Notes: a model not told the origin generated them from the letters alone. Counted from the stretch's first letter, positions 7,558 to 16,414 are shown. The stretch is DNA of 53,863 nt from Akkermansia sp. (GCA_017937215.1 JAGBDZ010000008.1:1-53863); one strand, 5' to 3'. Translations and numbers: made by a program.

Positions 7558-10044
7558 TCAGGGCTGAGGAGCTCCGAAATTGGGGTCATCCAGTTTCAGA
7601 ATGACATGGGATGCAGGAGACCACTGCGGGAACTCATTTTTCAGAGCCTGTTCATACTGGACGGCTTCGCCATCCTTGCCGCATTTCTTCAGCGCGCACA
7701 CAATCTTGTAAAGAGCCAGCGGCTTCAGTTCCTTATCGCTGACCACATTGGCCGTGCGGCCGTAGTACTTGGCAGCTTCACCATACTCATGGTCAAGATA
7801 GTAGGCATCACCCAGCGTAATGAACAGAGATGACTTGATGGGGCCGTCAATACCCAGGGCGATGGCGGTTTCGCACACCTTGCGGGCATCGGCACCGCGG
7901 TTCGAGCCAATCAGCAGCATGGCCTGGTCGCGCATACCTTCTGCAAGGCGGTAGGGTTGCTTCTCCATGGAGACATAGTGCTCTGCCGCTTCGAGGCCAC
8001 GGGCATAAAGCTGGAGCTCCAGACGCGCTTTGGCCAGCGTCTTCCACACGATGGGCTCCACCTTCGGGCGCTCCTGTTCACTGCCATCGGCAGCGGTGTA
8101 TTTCTCGCGGGGTTCGCGCGGCAGAGCATCCGACAGGTACTTGTTGGCCGAGAGGTAATCGTGAGACTGGAAGCGGGTCCAGCCACACCAGCGGAGAATG
8201 GCCGGGGGCAAGGCATTGTACGATGCCGAGTTACTACGTTCAAGAACTTCAAGCGCACTCTTCAGATTTTCCGCATCCTTCATCTTGAAGAAGCACTGCA
8301 CCAGGCGCAAATCCACCAGGGAGGCATACTGCTCCGGGTACATGGTGCGGGCCTCCTGGAAATGCGGCACTGCGGCGGCAGGGTCCTTTTCGGCCAGCAC
8401 GCCGGCCACATTGTAGTGAGCCTCAGCCAGAGCGCCGGGTTTAATCTGCTGCCCCTGCTTGGTCAGCTCTGCACACTGGCGGATAAAGCCCTGGTAATAA
8501 TGGACCATCTTATCGGCGTCGCGCCCGGCGCAGAGCTTGGCGGCGCGCTGCCAGCACACGGCCACGGAGTCCGAATCCGGGTAATCGCGAATCACGCGGT
8601 CATAGTCGGCCAGAGCCTCATTAATCTTATTCTGCTTACCCAGGAAGGTGCCACGGAGCGTCAGGGCCTCGGGCATGCGGTGGTCGGCCGGGAAGGAATC
8701 GATGTACTGGGTAAGCGTGGGCAGCGGGTCATAAGCATTGCCCTGGGCGGCAGTCCAGGCCTTCTTGTACATGGCATCCGGTCGCACGGCTTCCGGAAGG
8801 TTCTCGAAATTAAGCGCATCGAACTGGCGAGCCGACGCGGCGATGTCCGCGGTCATGAGCTTATCAGCATACATGAGGCGCACCAGGTCCACACAGGGGA
8901 GCGCCACCGTAGCCGAGCCGGGCACGGCATAGGTGCTGAGATATTTTTCCGCTTGCTGGAAGAAATTCGCTCCCCGGACCTGCTGAATACAAATCATGCG
9001 GCGGTAGCCGGCATCTGCAGCAAGGGGAGTGCCGGGCTGCGAACGCTCCGCCATCTCAAACCAGAGGGCAGCAGCCTCGTACTGCTTGATTTCCATGGCC
9101 GACTGCCCCACGATAATGGCGCGGCGGGCTTCCTTGGCCGGGTCATCGAGACTGCGGGGCTGGGTGGATGCGCGACGCACCACCTCAGCATATTTGCCGG
9201 CTTTGTACAGCGAAAGGATGTTCTCCATCTGCGCTTCACCGGCATATTTTTCCATTCCTTTCATGCCGGTGAGGCGGTTGTAGAGCTGCTGGGACTCATC
9301 ATTCTTACCCAGGCGCGCCGCGAGGCGAGCAGCCTGCAGCGTAGCGGTGCCGCGCACTCGCTCATCGAGCGTCTTCATGCTCAGAATGTTCTTGAACAAG
9401 GAATAGGCCTCGGCATCCTTGCCATCCTCGGTCTTCATCTGCGCCATGGAAAGCAGCGAGGTCTGCAGAATCAGCGGGTCGATACCCTGCATGACCTGCA
9501 GGGTGCGGAAAGTTGATTCTGCTTCCTTACGCTTACCGGACTGAAGCTGTGCGCGGCCCAGGCGGTACAGGGCATCATTTCTCAGCTCGGCACGCTGCGT
9601 TTCACGCACCGTAATGTGGTAGAAGCCAATGGCTTTCTGCCACATCTGGCGTTCCGTGGCCTGATTGGCCAGCTTGTAGGCTGCCGCGGCCGCATATTCA
9701 CCTTTGTGATTATTGGCCAAGGTGCCCAGGGTGCTGTTGGAAGCGGCTGCATCACCGGATTCTGCCTGGCAGATAGCCTGCAGATAGATGGCTTTTTCCC
9801 GGTTGGGAGATTTCGGGAACTTGGCCGCGTAGTTACCGAAAAGGCGGGCGGCCTGGCTCATGGCCTGCGAGCGGGCGGCTGCATCCGTCGTGGCGCGGGC
9901 CTGCGAATAGAGCTGCTCGGCAATGGCGTAGCCATCCGACTCTGCATTGGCCACCAGCGGAGCATCGGCTGATTCGGGCTGCTGTGCAAAAGCCGGCACC
10001 AGGGAAACACCCAGTGCCAGCATCGTGGAAAATTGCTTCTTCAT
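7558..10044 (-). CDS. Large exported tetratricopeptide-repeat protein
   Basis: 828-residue protein with a signal peptide (MKKQFSTMLALGVSLVPAFAQQ) and almost continuous helical TPR-like repeats, for example YAAKFPKSPNREKAIYLQA and ALADYDRVIRDYPDSDSVA. It therefore acts outside the cytoplasm, most likely as a periplasmic scaffold. The ATG at 10042-10044 is chosen because it gives a clean signal peptide; ten extra codons upstream would spoil it. It lies between exbD and the PBP gene in one operon. In TolB/YbgF- and ExbBD-linked systems, periplasmic repeat proteins often connect the proton-driven motor to envelope targets. By analogy it may be the effector of the adjacent ExbBD complex; this is inference. 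Confidence 0.85.
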   Translation of the reverse strand: MKKQFSTMLALGVSLVPAFAQQPESADAPLVANAESDGYAIAEQLYSQARATTDAAARSQAMSQAARLFGNYAAKFPKSPNREKAIYLQAICQAESGDAAASNSTLGTLANNHKGEYAAAAAYKLANQATERQMWQKAIGFYHITVRETQRAELRNDALYRLGRAQLQSGKRKEAESTFRTLQVMQGIDPLILQTSLLSMAQMKTEDGKDAEAYSLFKNILSMKTLDERVRGTATLQAARLAARLGKNDESQQLYNRLTGMKGMEKYAGEAQMENILSLYKAGKYAEVVRRASTQPRSLDDPAKEARRAIIVGQSAMEIKQYEAAALWFEMAERSQPGTPLAADAGYRRMICIQQVRGANFFQQAEKYLSTYAVPGSATVALPCVDLVRLMYADKLMTADIAASARQFDALNFENLPEAVRPDAMYKKAWTAAQGNAYDPLPTLTQYIDSFPADHRMPEALTLRGTFLGKQNKINEALADYDRVIRDYPDSDSVAVCWQRAAKLCAGRDADKMVHYYQGFIRQCAELTKQGQQIKPGALAEAHYNVAGVLAEKDPAAAVPHFQEARTMYPEQYASLVDLRLVQCFFKMKDAENLKSALEVLERSNSASYNALPPAILRWCGWTRFQSHDYLSANKYLSDALPREPREKYTAADGSEQERPKVEPIVWKTLAKARLELQLYARGLEAAEHYVSMEKQPYRLAEGMRDQAMLLIGSNRGADARKVCETAIALGIDGPIKSSLFITLGDAYYLDHEYGEAAKYYGRTANVVSDKELKPLALYKIVCALKKCGKDGEAVQYEQALKNEFPQWSPASHVILKLDDPNFGAPQP

Positions 10045-10107
10045 GATAGGGGAATAAAGGCTGTTGCAGGGCAATCGGGCAAAACCCTGCCGGTGGAACT
10101 GTGGGGC

Positions 10108-10539
10108 TTACTTCTTGGTCTCAGGCATCTGCTTGGAGAACGACACGTTCCAGACACCCGCCTGCGAGCAAGTGGAAATCACGTCGGCCATGCGCTGCCA
10201 GCTCATCTGCGCATCGCCACGGATGCGCACCGGCTGATTCGGGTTCACGGCAATCATGCGCTGCATCATGGCATAAAGCTTCTCGCGGGTAAAGACCTCG
10301 CGGTCAATGGTGATGACCAGGTCGCCGTCTTCCTCACGAGCATTGATGATGATTTCGTCGATAGCGCGGGAAGTTTCTTCTGTAGACTTAGGCGCAGTAG
10401 GCACCTTTACCTTGAGGTCCTGCTCGTTGAGGATGAACTTCTGAGTCACCACAAAGAAAATGAGCAGCAGGAACACCACGTCCAGCATGGGTGCCAGCTG
10501 GAATCCGATGGGCTCAGGTATCTTGGTGTTGAACTTCAT
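10108..10539 (-). CDS. exbD: ExbD/TolR-family proton-channel protein
   Basis: 143 residues with one N-terminal TM helix (LAPMLDVVFLLLIFFVVT, about 15-32) and a periplasmic domain ending RIRGDAQMSWQRMADVI.., the standard ExbD/TolR layout. The membrane Asp (about residue 19, in MLDVVFLL) is the conserved proton-carrying residue of the family. Together with ExbB it forms a PMF-driven motor in the inner membrane. It lies 20 bp downstream of exbB and 63 bp upstream of the TPR gene. No tonB or tolA-like gene is in the operon, so ExbD versus TolR cannot be decided. Confidence 0.92.
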   Translation of the reverse strand: MKFNTKIPEPIGFQLAPMLDVVFLLLIFFVVTQKFILNEQDLKVKVPTAPKSTEETSRAIDEIIINAREEDGDLVITIDREVFTREKLYAMMQRMIAVNPNQPVRIRGDAQMSWQRMADVISTCSQAGVWNVSFSKQMPETKK

Positions 10540-10559
10540 GAATCAAGAACCAGGGGGGG

Positions 10560-11312
10560 TTAAAAATCCTCTTCTTCCAGCACTTCCTGGGTGGTACCGC
10601 GCTGGTAGGTGCTGCTCAGACGGCGCTCGCGGTCCATCTGCACTGCAATCACGGACAGAATGTGAGTCACGGCCACTTCCATATCGGCAATGCGCTTCTG
10701 AATGCGGCTGCGGAAGAACACGTAGGCGGCCATGGCAGGAATGGCCAGCACCAGACCACCGGCCGTCGTAATCATGGCTTCTGCAATACCGTGGGCCATC
10801 TGCATCTGCTTCACACCTTCAAAATTACCGGCAGCCATTTCCATGAATGTCTTCATCATGCCTACCACGGTACCCAGCAGACCAATCATGGGAGCAATGG
10901 CGCCGATATCGGAAAGCCAGTTAATCTGGCGGGTCAGGATGTTGGTCTGGCGGGCACCCTCGGCCGAGGCCACTTCGCGCACCTCATCAATATTGGCGCG
11001 GGGGTTGCGCTGCAGGAACATCACAATCACATGCATGGTCAGCGCGAAGCTGGAGCCGTCACGCTCGCACATGCTCATGAGGCCGGCGTAATCCTTGCGA
11101 CGAATGCAGGATTCCACCGACATCACCATGCGCGTGGGCAGCACGGCAGATGCACGAGTCGTCCACAGACAGACAAACATCACCATGAAAGCAACAACAG
11201 ACAGGAAAAGCAAAGGCCACATGAGCGGGCCGCCTTTCTCAAAAAGCTCCATCAGGCCCCAACCCATGGAATTAATCGGATCTGCAGAAGAAATGATTGC
11301 TGGCATATTCAC
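10560..11312 (-). CDS. exbB: MotA/TolQ/ExbB proton-channel family protein
   Basis: 250-residue inner-membrane stator subunit with three TM helices: about 29-50, then the long GAIAPMIGLLGTVVGMM segment (about 137-153) and TTAGGLVLAIPAMAAYVFF (about 182-200). These are the signature ExbB/TolQ pore helices. It partners the downstream ExbD. The frame opens with GTG (11310-11312); an ATG follows two codons later (11304-11306). A good promoter places the transcript start at or within a base of the GTG, so the mRNA looks leaderless. It is the first gene of an apparent six-gene operon (exbB, exbD, TPR, PBP, IMPase, rsmB). Confidence 0.93.
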   Translation of the reverse strand: MNMPAIISSADPINSMGWGLMELFEKGGPLMWPLLFLSVVAFMVMFVCLWTTRASAVLPTRMVMSVESCIRRKDYAGLMSMCERDGSSFALTMHVIVMFLQRNPRANIDEVREVASAEGARQTNILTRQINWLSDIGAIAPMIGLLGTVVGMMKTFMEMAAGNFEGVKQMQMAHGIAEAMITTAGGLVLAIPAMAAYVFFRSRIQKRIADMEVAVTHILSVIAVQMDRERRLSSTYQRGTTQEVLEEEDF

Positions 11313-11318
11313 GCGCGT

Positions 11319-11347
11319 AGTATAGGTGAAAAAAAAGGCAATTTCAA
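11319..11347 (-). promoter_or_regulatory. Promoter of the exbB operon (leaderless type)
   Basis: On the minus strand: TTGAAA (11342-11347), a 17-bp spacer containing a T tract, TATACT (11319-11324), then 6 nt and the GTG start. The normal distance from -10 to +1 would put +1 on the start codon. Confidence 0.8.
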
Positions 11348-11400
11348 GCTAGATACCTGTCTGTATTCATTTTTTTACGCAGGCGGGCAGGAAATAAAGG

Positions 11401-11429
11401 TTGCAATCGGGGCGCATGAGGCATAATAT
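11401..11429 (+). promoter_or_regulatory. Promoter of alr (leaderless type)
   Basis: TTGCAA (11401-11406), a 17-bp spacer, TAATAT (11424-11429), then AAGGAC and the ATG at 11436. The predicted +1 coincides with the A of the start codon. Confidence 0.75.
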
Positions 11430-11435
11430 AAGGAC

Positions 11436-12542
11436 ATGCAGGATACTTCTCTCTTCCGCGCCTGGGCCGAGGTCGACACGGATGCCATGCGGCACAACCT
11501 CTCCGTTGTGCGGCGGGTGCTTCCCACCCACAAACAGATGGCCATTGTGAAGGCGGAGGCATACGGCCACGGCATTGAGGGCGTGGTCAAGGCGCTGGAC
11601 AACTGCGACCTGGAATTCTTCGGCGTAGCCACACCGGCAGAAGCCGCGCGCGTTCAGGCCACTGGCTGCCGCACCTGTCCGTTCATACTGGGGCCCTGTT
11701 TCCCGGCCGAGCGAGAAATGGTGGTGCAGAACGGCTGGCGCGTAGCCCTCTCCAGTCTGGAGGAAGCCGAGCACTACAACTCCCTGGGCCAGTTGTACAA
11801 CAAGAAGGTCCACCTGCATATCAACGTGGACACCGGCATGGGCCGCGCCGGCCTGTTGCCGCACTCCGTGGCCGAAATGGGCGCCCGCCTGGCCGACTTC
11901 GAGAACCTGTACATTGAGGGCGTCTACTCCCACCTCTCTGCCGCTGCAGAAGACATCTCCTTTACCCACAGCCAGATTCGCAGCTACGAAAATGCGGTGG
12001 CGGAACTGAGCACCTACCTGAACATCCCCTACCGCCACCTCTGCAGCAGCTCTGCCGTGTTCAACTACAAGGCACCCTGCACCAACATGGTGCGTCTGGG
12101 CCGCATTCTCTACGGCTATTCCCCCATGCCCTCGCCGCATAACCGTGAGCTGCGTAACACACTGACTCTCTACAGCCGCGTCACCCTGCTGCGCACCCTG
12201 CCCAGCGACCACGGCGTATCCTATAACCACACCTATATCACCAGCGCCCCCACCCGCGTGGCCACCATCGGCCTCGGCTTCGGAGATGGTTACCTGCACT
12301 ACCTTTCCAACACCGGCGCCCGCGTCTACATGAACGGCGAGTACTGTCCGGTGCTCGGCCGCGTGACCATGGACCAGATTATGGTGGATGTGAGTCACAT
12401 GCCCAAGGTGCAACCCGGCGATGTGGCTGAAATCATGGGGCCCAATGTACCCTGGCAGGAACTCACCAACCGCGCCAAAACAATCCCCAGCAACATCATC
12501 ACCAGCATCACCAGCCGCGTCCCCCGCGTCTACAAACCCTGA
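11436..12542 (+). CDS. alr: Alanine racemase (catalytic Tyr replaced by Phe)
   Basis: PLP enzyme that makes D-alanine for peptidoglycan. At 368 residues it has the full two-domain fold: a TIM barrel with the PLP lysine at 39 ([10 protein letters not shown], usually VKANAYGHG), [10 protein letters not shown] at about 130-139, and a C-terminal beta domain with [16 protein letters not shown]. The second catalytic base, a Tyr in the GY[AG]DG motif of characterised racemases, is Phe282 here (LGFGDGY; codon TTC at 12279-12281). A neighbouring Tyr follows at 286. The assignment to the family is firm, but full racemase activity is less certain. It is monocistronic, between a leaderless-type promoter and a terminator. 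Confidence 0.93.
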   Translation: MQDTSLFRAWAEVDTDAMRHNLSVVRRVLPTHKQMAIVKAEAYGHGIEGVVKALDNCDLEFFGVATPAEAARVQATGCRTCPFILGPCFPAEREMVVQNGWRVALSSLEEAEHYNSLGQLYNKKVHLHINVDTGMGRAGLLPHSVAEMGARLADFENLYIEGVYSHLSAAAEDISFTHSQIRSYENAVAELSTYLNIPYRHLCSSSAVFNYKAPCTNMVRLGRILYGYSPMPSPHNRELRNTLTLYSRVTLLRTLPSDHGVSYNHTYITSAPTRVATIGLGFGDGYLHYLSNTGARVYMNGEYCPVLGRVTMDQIMVDVSHMPKVQPGDVAEIMGPNVPWQELTNRAKTIPSNIITSITSRVPRVYKP

Positions 12543-12572
12543 TGTCCCGGTTTCTTTTTTCAGCAAATAAGG

Positions 12573-12602
12573 AAGGCACGCAAGTCTGACTTGCGTGCCT
12601 TT
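12573..12602. terminator. Bidirectional terminator between alr and tpiA
   Basis: A 13-bp stem (AAGGCACGCAAGT with ACTTGCGTGCCTT) with a short loop sits between convergent alr and tpiA. T residues on either strand would allow it to work in both directions. Confidence 0.75.
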
Positions 12603-12629
12603 CTGAATTAAAGCCTGTTGCTGTATTCT

Positions 12630-13394
12630 TTACAGAGCAGCCTTGATGATGGCGGCGAAGGAATCAGCCTTCAGAGCGGCGCCACCCACGAGAGCACCGT
12701 CAATGTCGGGCTGGCTCATGAGCTCAGCAGCATTGTCGGGCTTCACGGAACCACCATACTGCAGACGCACAGCCTCAGCAGCGGCAGCGCCGAAGGCCTC
12801 GGCCACCACGCCACGGATGAAAGCATGAGCAGCCTGAGCATCAGCAGAGGAAGCAGTCACGCCAGTGCCGATGGCCCACACGGGCTCGTAAGCAATGACC
12901 AGACCGGCCACCTCTTCAGCGGTCAGGCCCTCGAGGCCTTCCACCACCTGGCTCTTGAGCACGGTCTCAAGCTCGCCACCCTGGCGCTGCTCGAGCGTCT
13001 CACCGATGCAGTAAATCGGGCAGATACCGGCGGCAAGGGCTTTCTTAATCTTCTTGTTGATGTAAGCGTTGGTCTCGCCATGGTACTGGCGGCGCTCGCT
13101 GTGGCCAAGCACCACATACTTGCAGCCCAGCTCGTTGAGCATGGCGGTAGAAATCTCACCAGTGAAAGCACCGTTGTCGCGGTCGCTCACGTCCTGAGCG
13201 CCAACACCAATGCAGGTGCAGCCATTGAGCGTCTCCATGACGGCGGGAATCGTCACAAACGGGGGAACGATCACCTTGTCAACAGCCTTGCACTCGCAAG
13301 TAAGCTCATCCTTAAGGGCTGCGAGGAATTCCTTGGCTTCCTTCGGGCCCTTGTTCATCTTCCAGTTAGCGGCAATGATGGGGGTACGGGACAT
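12630..13394 (-). CDS. tpiA: Triosephosphate isomerase
   Basis: Glycolytic enzyme interconverting dihydroxyacetone phosphate and glyceraldehyde 3-phosphate. At 254 residues it shows the Asn/Lys of AANWKMN (about 9-14), the catalytic His in VLGHSERRQ (about 99) and the catalytic Glu in AYEPVWAIGTG (about 171). The loop-6 region and the C-terminal GGSVKPDN/GALVGGAAL phosphate-binding segments are present. The ATG at 13392-13394 is chosen (MSRTPIIAANWK); the frame extends further upstream, but through the predicted promoter. It has its own promoter and a bidirectional terminator. Confidence 0.97.
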   Translation of the reverse strand: MSRTPIIAANWKMNKGPKEAKEFLAALKDELTCECKAVDKVIVPPFVTIPAVMETLNGCTCIGVGAQDVSDRDNGAFTGEISTAMLNELGCKYVVLGHSERRQYHGETNAYINKKIKKALAAGICPIYCIGETLEQRQGGELETVLKSQVVEGLEGLTAEEVAGLVIAYEPVWAIGTGVTASSADAQAAHAFIRGVVAEAFGAAAAEAVRLQYGGSVKPDNAAELMSQPDIDGALVGGAALKADSFAAIIKAAL

Positions 13395-13425
13395 AGTATT
13401 TGAATGTCTTGTTATGACGGCGACA

Positions 13426-13454
13426 AGACTAGCGCGAAAACGCCCGCAAGTCAA
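13426..13454 (-). promoter_or_regulatory. Promoter of tpiA
   Basis: On the minus strand: TTGACT (13449-13454), a 17-bp spacer, TAGTCT (13426-13431). The leader to the ATG is about 25 nt, with no Shine-Dalgarno site. Confidence 0.7.
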
Positions 13455-13463
13455 GCTTAAAGA

Positions 13464-14528
13464 TTACGCAATCGCGCCAGTTGAAAGCAACTGAAGCAAG
13501 TGCTCCACCCGGGCGCCCGGCAGGTTGCCCAGTTCCATGCGGTTCATGACAAAGGCAAAGGAAAGTCCGCTGTCTGGCGCGCAGAACGCATGGCTCCCTC
13601 CCGCCCCGGCGTGACCAAAGCCACCACCCGGGAATAGATAAGCAGGTTCGCACATAGCGCCACAGGTGAAAGCAGTATGTTGCTGCAGGGTATTATCCCA
13701 GCCGCTGCACTGCGGGGTAGCGAGCCAGTCTCGCACCTCGGTCGGAATAAAATCGGCAAGCAGGCACTGGTAGAACTGTGCCAGTCCGCGGGCGCTTGCC
13801 ACACCGCCTTTTGCGGGGCTGCCGCAGCGCCAGGCCGCGGGTGTACTCATCTCCCGCGGAGTTCCATAGCCCACAATACTGTGGAAAGCGCGGTAAACAG
13901 ATGAGCCTGTGTCAAAATATTTTTTGTAGAACTCATCTTTCTGCATATGCCCGGGCTGAATTCGCGGGGCCTGAAGCTGCGCCACGCGGTGGAACTCACT
14001 TTCGGGCAATCCGATGTAGAAATCAAGACCGAGAGGGCGGCGGATGCGTTGCTCCCAGAACTCACAGACACGCATACCTGTGAGCTCAAGCAGGAGAATA
14101 TCCACCAGCGGGCCGAACGTCTGGGGGTGGTAGCCATGCTGCGGCGGCAACCAGGCGGGGCTTGTTTTTTCAATGGCGTCTCTGCAGGCCGCCAGATCTT
14201 CAAGAGGAGCCGATTCTGCAAGCGCCGCCAGCCCGCACTGGTGGGAAAGCAACTGCCCCACCGTGCAGTGCGGCGCCGGGAATGCCGGCCAGATATCCCC
14301 CACCTCCAGCTCCGGGCCACGGCAGCAATCGTGCAGCGCCAGGAGCAGGCACAGCGCAGAGGCTGGTTTCGTGGCAGAAAAGATCGGCACCAGTGTATCC
14401 TTCGACCAGCCCTCACCTCCGGAAAGAGTAAGGATTTCCAGCCCATGCTTCCAGACAGATACAGAAGCCCCACCCGCGAGATTCTCGCGGAAGCAGCGTT
14501 CAAACTCCCCTGCCCACTCAACCTGCAT
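13464..14528 (-). CDS. Serine beta-lactamase-like hydrolase (class C/EstB-type fold)
   Basis: About 354 residues. The SxxK motif reads FSATKPASA (about 60-68), which provides the nucleophilic Ser and Lys. A Tyr-containing motif HGYHPQTFG and a C-terminal HAGAGGSHAF (in the place of the KTG/HxG box) fit the beta-lactamase-related/EstB/penicillin-binding group. No signal peptide is visible, so it is probably a cytoplasmic esterase or peptidase rather than a resistance enzyme. The ATG at 14526-14528 is preferred over TTG at 14543; it overlaps the end of trmO by 11 bp. It is the last gene of an rppH-trmO-hydrolase operon. Confidence 0.85.
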   Translation of the reverse strand: MQVEWAGEFERCFRENLAGGASVSVWKHGLEILTLSGGEGWSKDTLVPIFSATKPASALCLLLALHDCCRGPELEVGDIWPAFPAPHCTVGQLLSHQCGLAALAESAPLEDLAACRDAIEKTSPAWLPPQHGYHPQTFGPLVDILLLELTGMRVCEFWEQRIRRPLGLDFYIGLPESEFHRVAQLQAPRIQPGHMQKDEFYKKYFDTGSSVYRAFHSIVGYGTPREMSTPAAWRCGSPAKGGVASARGLAQFYQCLLADFIPTEVRDWLATPQCSGWDNTLQQHTAFTCGAMCEPAYLFPGGGFGHAGAGGSHAFCAPDSGLSFAFVMNRMELGNLPGARVEHLLQLLSTGAIA

Positions 14529-15177
14529 ACGGCGTGATGGCAATTACGATAGCGCAGCCGGATTCCACACGGAAATGCACTTCGAAAGGTTTGAGAATGA
14601 GGTGATAAACCCGCTGGGCATTCTGCTGGTATGCCGGGCGCGGGTCCTGTGCCAGCGTTTCCTGCAACGCTGCGCACCACTCAGGTGTAGCTTTGGCGGG
14701 CAATTTATCCGGGAGTTGCACCGCCAGCGGCTCCCAGGTTTTCTCCGTAAACCCGGCAGCAGCCTCCGGTATGGCATCCGAATACGGCACATAGGGTTTG
14801 ATATCGTATATGGGGGTTCCATCCACCATATCGGCACCTGAAACACGGATCACCGGGCCGGGCTCCACTGATACAATCTTCACCACGGAAAGCCCCAGTC
14901 CATTCGGCCGGAAGGGAGAGCGCGTTGCAAACACACCCAGTCGGGTATTGCCTCCCAGGCGCGGGGGACGCACCGTGGGGTGCCACTCACTGCCATTGCA
15001 ATGGAACTGCCAGATGAGCCAGATGTGCGAAAACTTCTCAAGACCGCGCACGCAATCCTCATTGCGGAACTCCGGCTCAAACACAATTTCGCTGATGACA
15101 TGCGGGGCCAGATTCCCCTGGCGAGGCACGCCGAATTTCTCAGCAAAGGGGCTGCGGATGTAGGCGATGGGCTGCAT
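14518..15177 (-). CDS. trmO: TrmO-family tRNA N6-methyltransferase (YaeB/TsaA-like)
   Basis: In E. coli, TrmO adds the N6-methyl group to t6A37 of certain tRNAs using SAM. The 219-residue protein has the characteristic beta-barrel segments FSHIWLIWQFH, RLGVFATRSPFRPNGLGLSVVKI and GTPIYDIKPYVPYSDA, matching the family signature order. The start ATG (15175-15177) overlaps the rppH stop by one base (TGATG), so it is translationally coupled. Confidence 0.9.
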   Translation of the reverse strand: MQPIAYIRSPFAEKFGVPRQGNLAPHVISEIVFEPEFRNEDCVRGLEKFSHIWLIWQFHCNGSEWHPTVRPPRLGGNTRLGVFATRSPFRPNGLGLSVVKIVSVEPGPVIRVSGADMVDGTPIYDIKPYVPYSDAIPEAAAGFTEKTWEPLAVQLPDKLPAKATPEWCAALQETLAQDPRPAYQQNAQRVYHLILKPFEVHFRVESGCAIVIAITPYAG

Positions 15178-15647
15178 CACACATTGAAGAAGTCGCGCAG
15201 CACCTGTTCGTACACAGGGCGCTTGAAATCCGGCAGAGAGCTCAAATCCACCTCAGCAGGCAACACCCACTTATAATCGCGGAACTCCTTGTTATCCAGC
15301 CAGGGTTCAGCCTGGTCGCTGTGCATGAGGCACAGGAAATAGTGCTGTTCCTGCCCGGCATACGGAATTCCACGCTTACGGAGCACGCGCTCGCGTTCCT
15401 TCGGCGGGTAATTGTAGCGGTACGGCCCGCGGGCCGCCACCACCTCGTATTCATTCGGGCGGAATCCGGTTTCCTCCATCCCCTCGCGGCAGGCGGCATC
15501 CATAGCGGACTCCCCCTTCTTGATACCGCCCTGCGGGAACTGCCAGGCCCCGGCGGGCTTCACACGCTCGCACAGCAGCACACGGCCATCGGCGCGCTGG
15601 TAGATAATGGCAGCATTCGGGCGGTAAAGTTCGGTGGTACCGGGCAT
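15177..15647 (-). CDS. rppH: RNA pyrophosphohydrolase (Nudix)
   Basis: Nudix hydrolase that removes pyrophosphate from 5'-triphosphate RNA ends to trigger decay; Ap4A hydrolysis is an alternative role of relatives. The Nudix box GIKKGESAMDAACREGMEETG lies at about residues 40-60, after AWQFPQGG. YRPNAAIIYQ near the N-terminus is typical of RppH. The start at ATG 15645-15647 is preferred. An upstream ATG (15674) overlaps the -10 box of the predicted promoter, and the shorter form places YRPN seven residues in, as in the family. It is the first gene of an operon with trmO and the beta-lactamase-like gene, divergent from the lipoprotein gene. Confidence 0.9.
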   Translation of the reverse strand: MPGTTELYRPNAAIIYQRADGRVLLCERVKPAGAWQFPQGGIKKGESAMDAACREGMEETGFRPNEYEVVAARGPYRYNYPPKERERVLRKRGIPYAGQEQHYFLCLMHSDQAEPWLDNKEFRDYKWVLPAEVDLSSLPDFKRPVYEQVLRDFFNV

Positions 15648-15672
15648 ATGGTTAATATTGGTTTGTGAGCGC

Positions 15673-15701
15673 ATTCTAGCATCCTTTGGGAGGCAATGCA
15701 A
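15673..15701 (-). promoter_or_regulatory. Promoter of the rppH operon
   Basis: On the minus strand: TTGCAT (15696-15701), a 17-bp spacer, TAGAAT (15673-15678). The predicted +1 near 15666 leaves about 19 nt before the chosen ATG. Confidence 0.7.
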
Positions 15702-15715
15702 GAATATCTTGTTTC

Positions 15716-15745
15716 TTGACTCCGGACAGTTGAATATGCTAGCAT
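15716..15745 (+). promoter_or_regulatory. Promoter of the lipoprotein gene (leaderless type)
   Basis: TTGACT (15716-15721), an 18-bp spacer, TAGCAT (15740-15745), then 6 nt and the ATG at 15752. It is divergent from the rppH promoter. Confidence 0.65.
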
Positions 15746-15751
15746 GAGCGC

Positions 15752-16414
15752 ATGAAGCGATATCTGCCAGTTTTCCTGCTGGCGCTGGTCTGCGGCATTT
15801 CTTTTACCTCCTGCAGCCAGATGCAGCAGCAACAAAGCGAAAAACAGACCAAGGATGAAGCGCTGCCGGAAATCCCGCCCCCGCTGTACCTCGGCACCGT
15901 GCATCAGGTCTTCAGCTCGGATAAATTTGCACTTTTGCGCATCATCGGCCCCCTGCCCAAGGAAGGCACCGTGCTCATCGCCCACCCGGCAGACGGCACC
16001 GCCGACCGCGTGGGTAACCTCATCGTGTCTTCAGCCCAGCATGCCCGCAACAACATCATTGCGGCAGATATCCGCGCCGGTGTAGTCATGAAGGGAGACC
16101 GAGTCTTCCGCTACCGCTCCATCGCTGCAGCCCCCATCCAGGAGGAAGAACCCGAGCCCTTCACCATGAGCGGCACCGAAATCGACCTCGGTTACACGCC
16201 GCCGGCTATCAAAGAAAAAGTGCAGCAGACTCAATCAGAACAGTTCGGGCCTGAACCCTCTCCCATCGTATCTGAAGACGACTCTGACCTTCCCGGAAGT
16301 GAAACTACCGTGCTTCCCACTGCTGAATCGGTAGCCCCCGCCGTACCTGAAATCACCCCGCATGGTCGGTTTGACGATATCCCGGACAATATCAACGACT
16401 GGGATTCCATGTAA
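15752..16414 (+). CDS. Lipoprotein of unknown function
   Basis: 220 residues. A short basic N-terminus, a hydrophobic stretch and the lipobox FTSC (Cys21) mark a lipid-anchored envelope protein. A compact beta-rich segment (about 45-130, PPLYLGTVHQVFSSDKFALL.. to MKGDRVFRYR) is followed by a Pro/Glu/Ser-rich, probably disordered tail ending NINDWDSM. The middle segment resembles small beta-barrel domains that set out a value with KGDRV-like turns, but I cannot name a family. It is first in an apparent unit with the FAH-family gene (15-bp gap). Confidence 0.85.
   Translation: MKRYLPVFLLALVCGISFTSCSQMQQQQSEKQTKDEALPEIPPPLYLGTVHQVFSSDKFALLRIIGPLPKEGTVLIAHPADGTADRVGNLIVSSAQHARNNIIAADIRAGVVMKGDRVFRYRSIAAAPIQEEEPEPFTMSGTEIDLGYTPPAIKEKVQQTQSEQFGPEPSPIVSEDDSDLPGSETTVLPTAESVAPAVPEITPHGRFDDIPDNINDWDSM

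Noticed and set aside
13464..14528. The beta-lactamase-like gene as an antibiotic-resistance gene
   Set aside because: No signal peptide, a divergent third motif, and an operon with RNA-modifying and decay genes point to a housekeeping hydrolase.
15674..15701. Upstream starts for rppH (ATG at 15674 and earlier)
   Set aside because: They lie within or upstream of the predicted -10 box, and family N-termini agree with the start at 15647.
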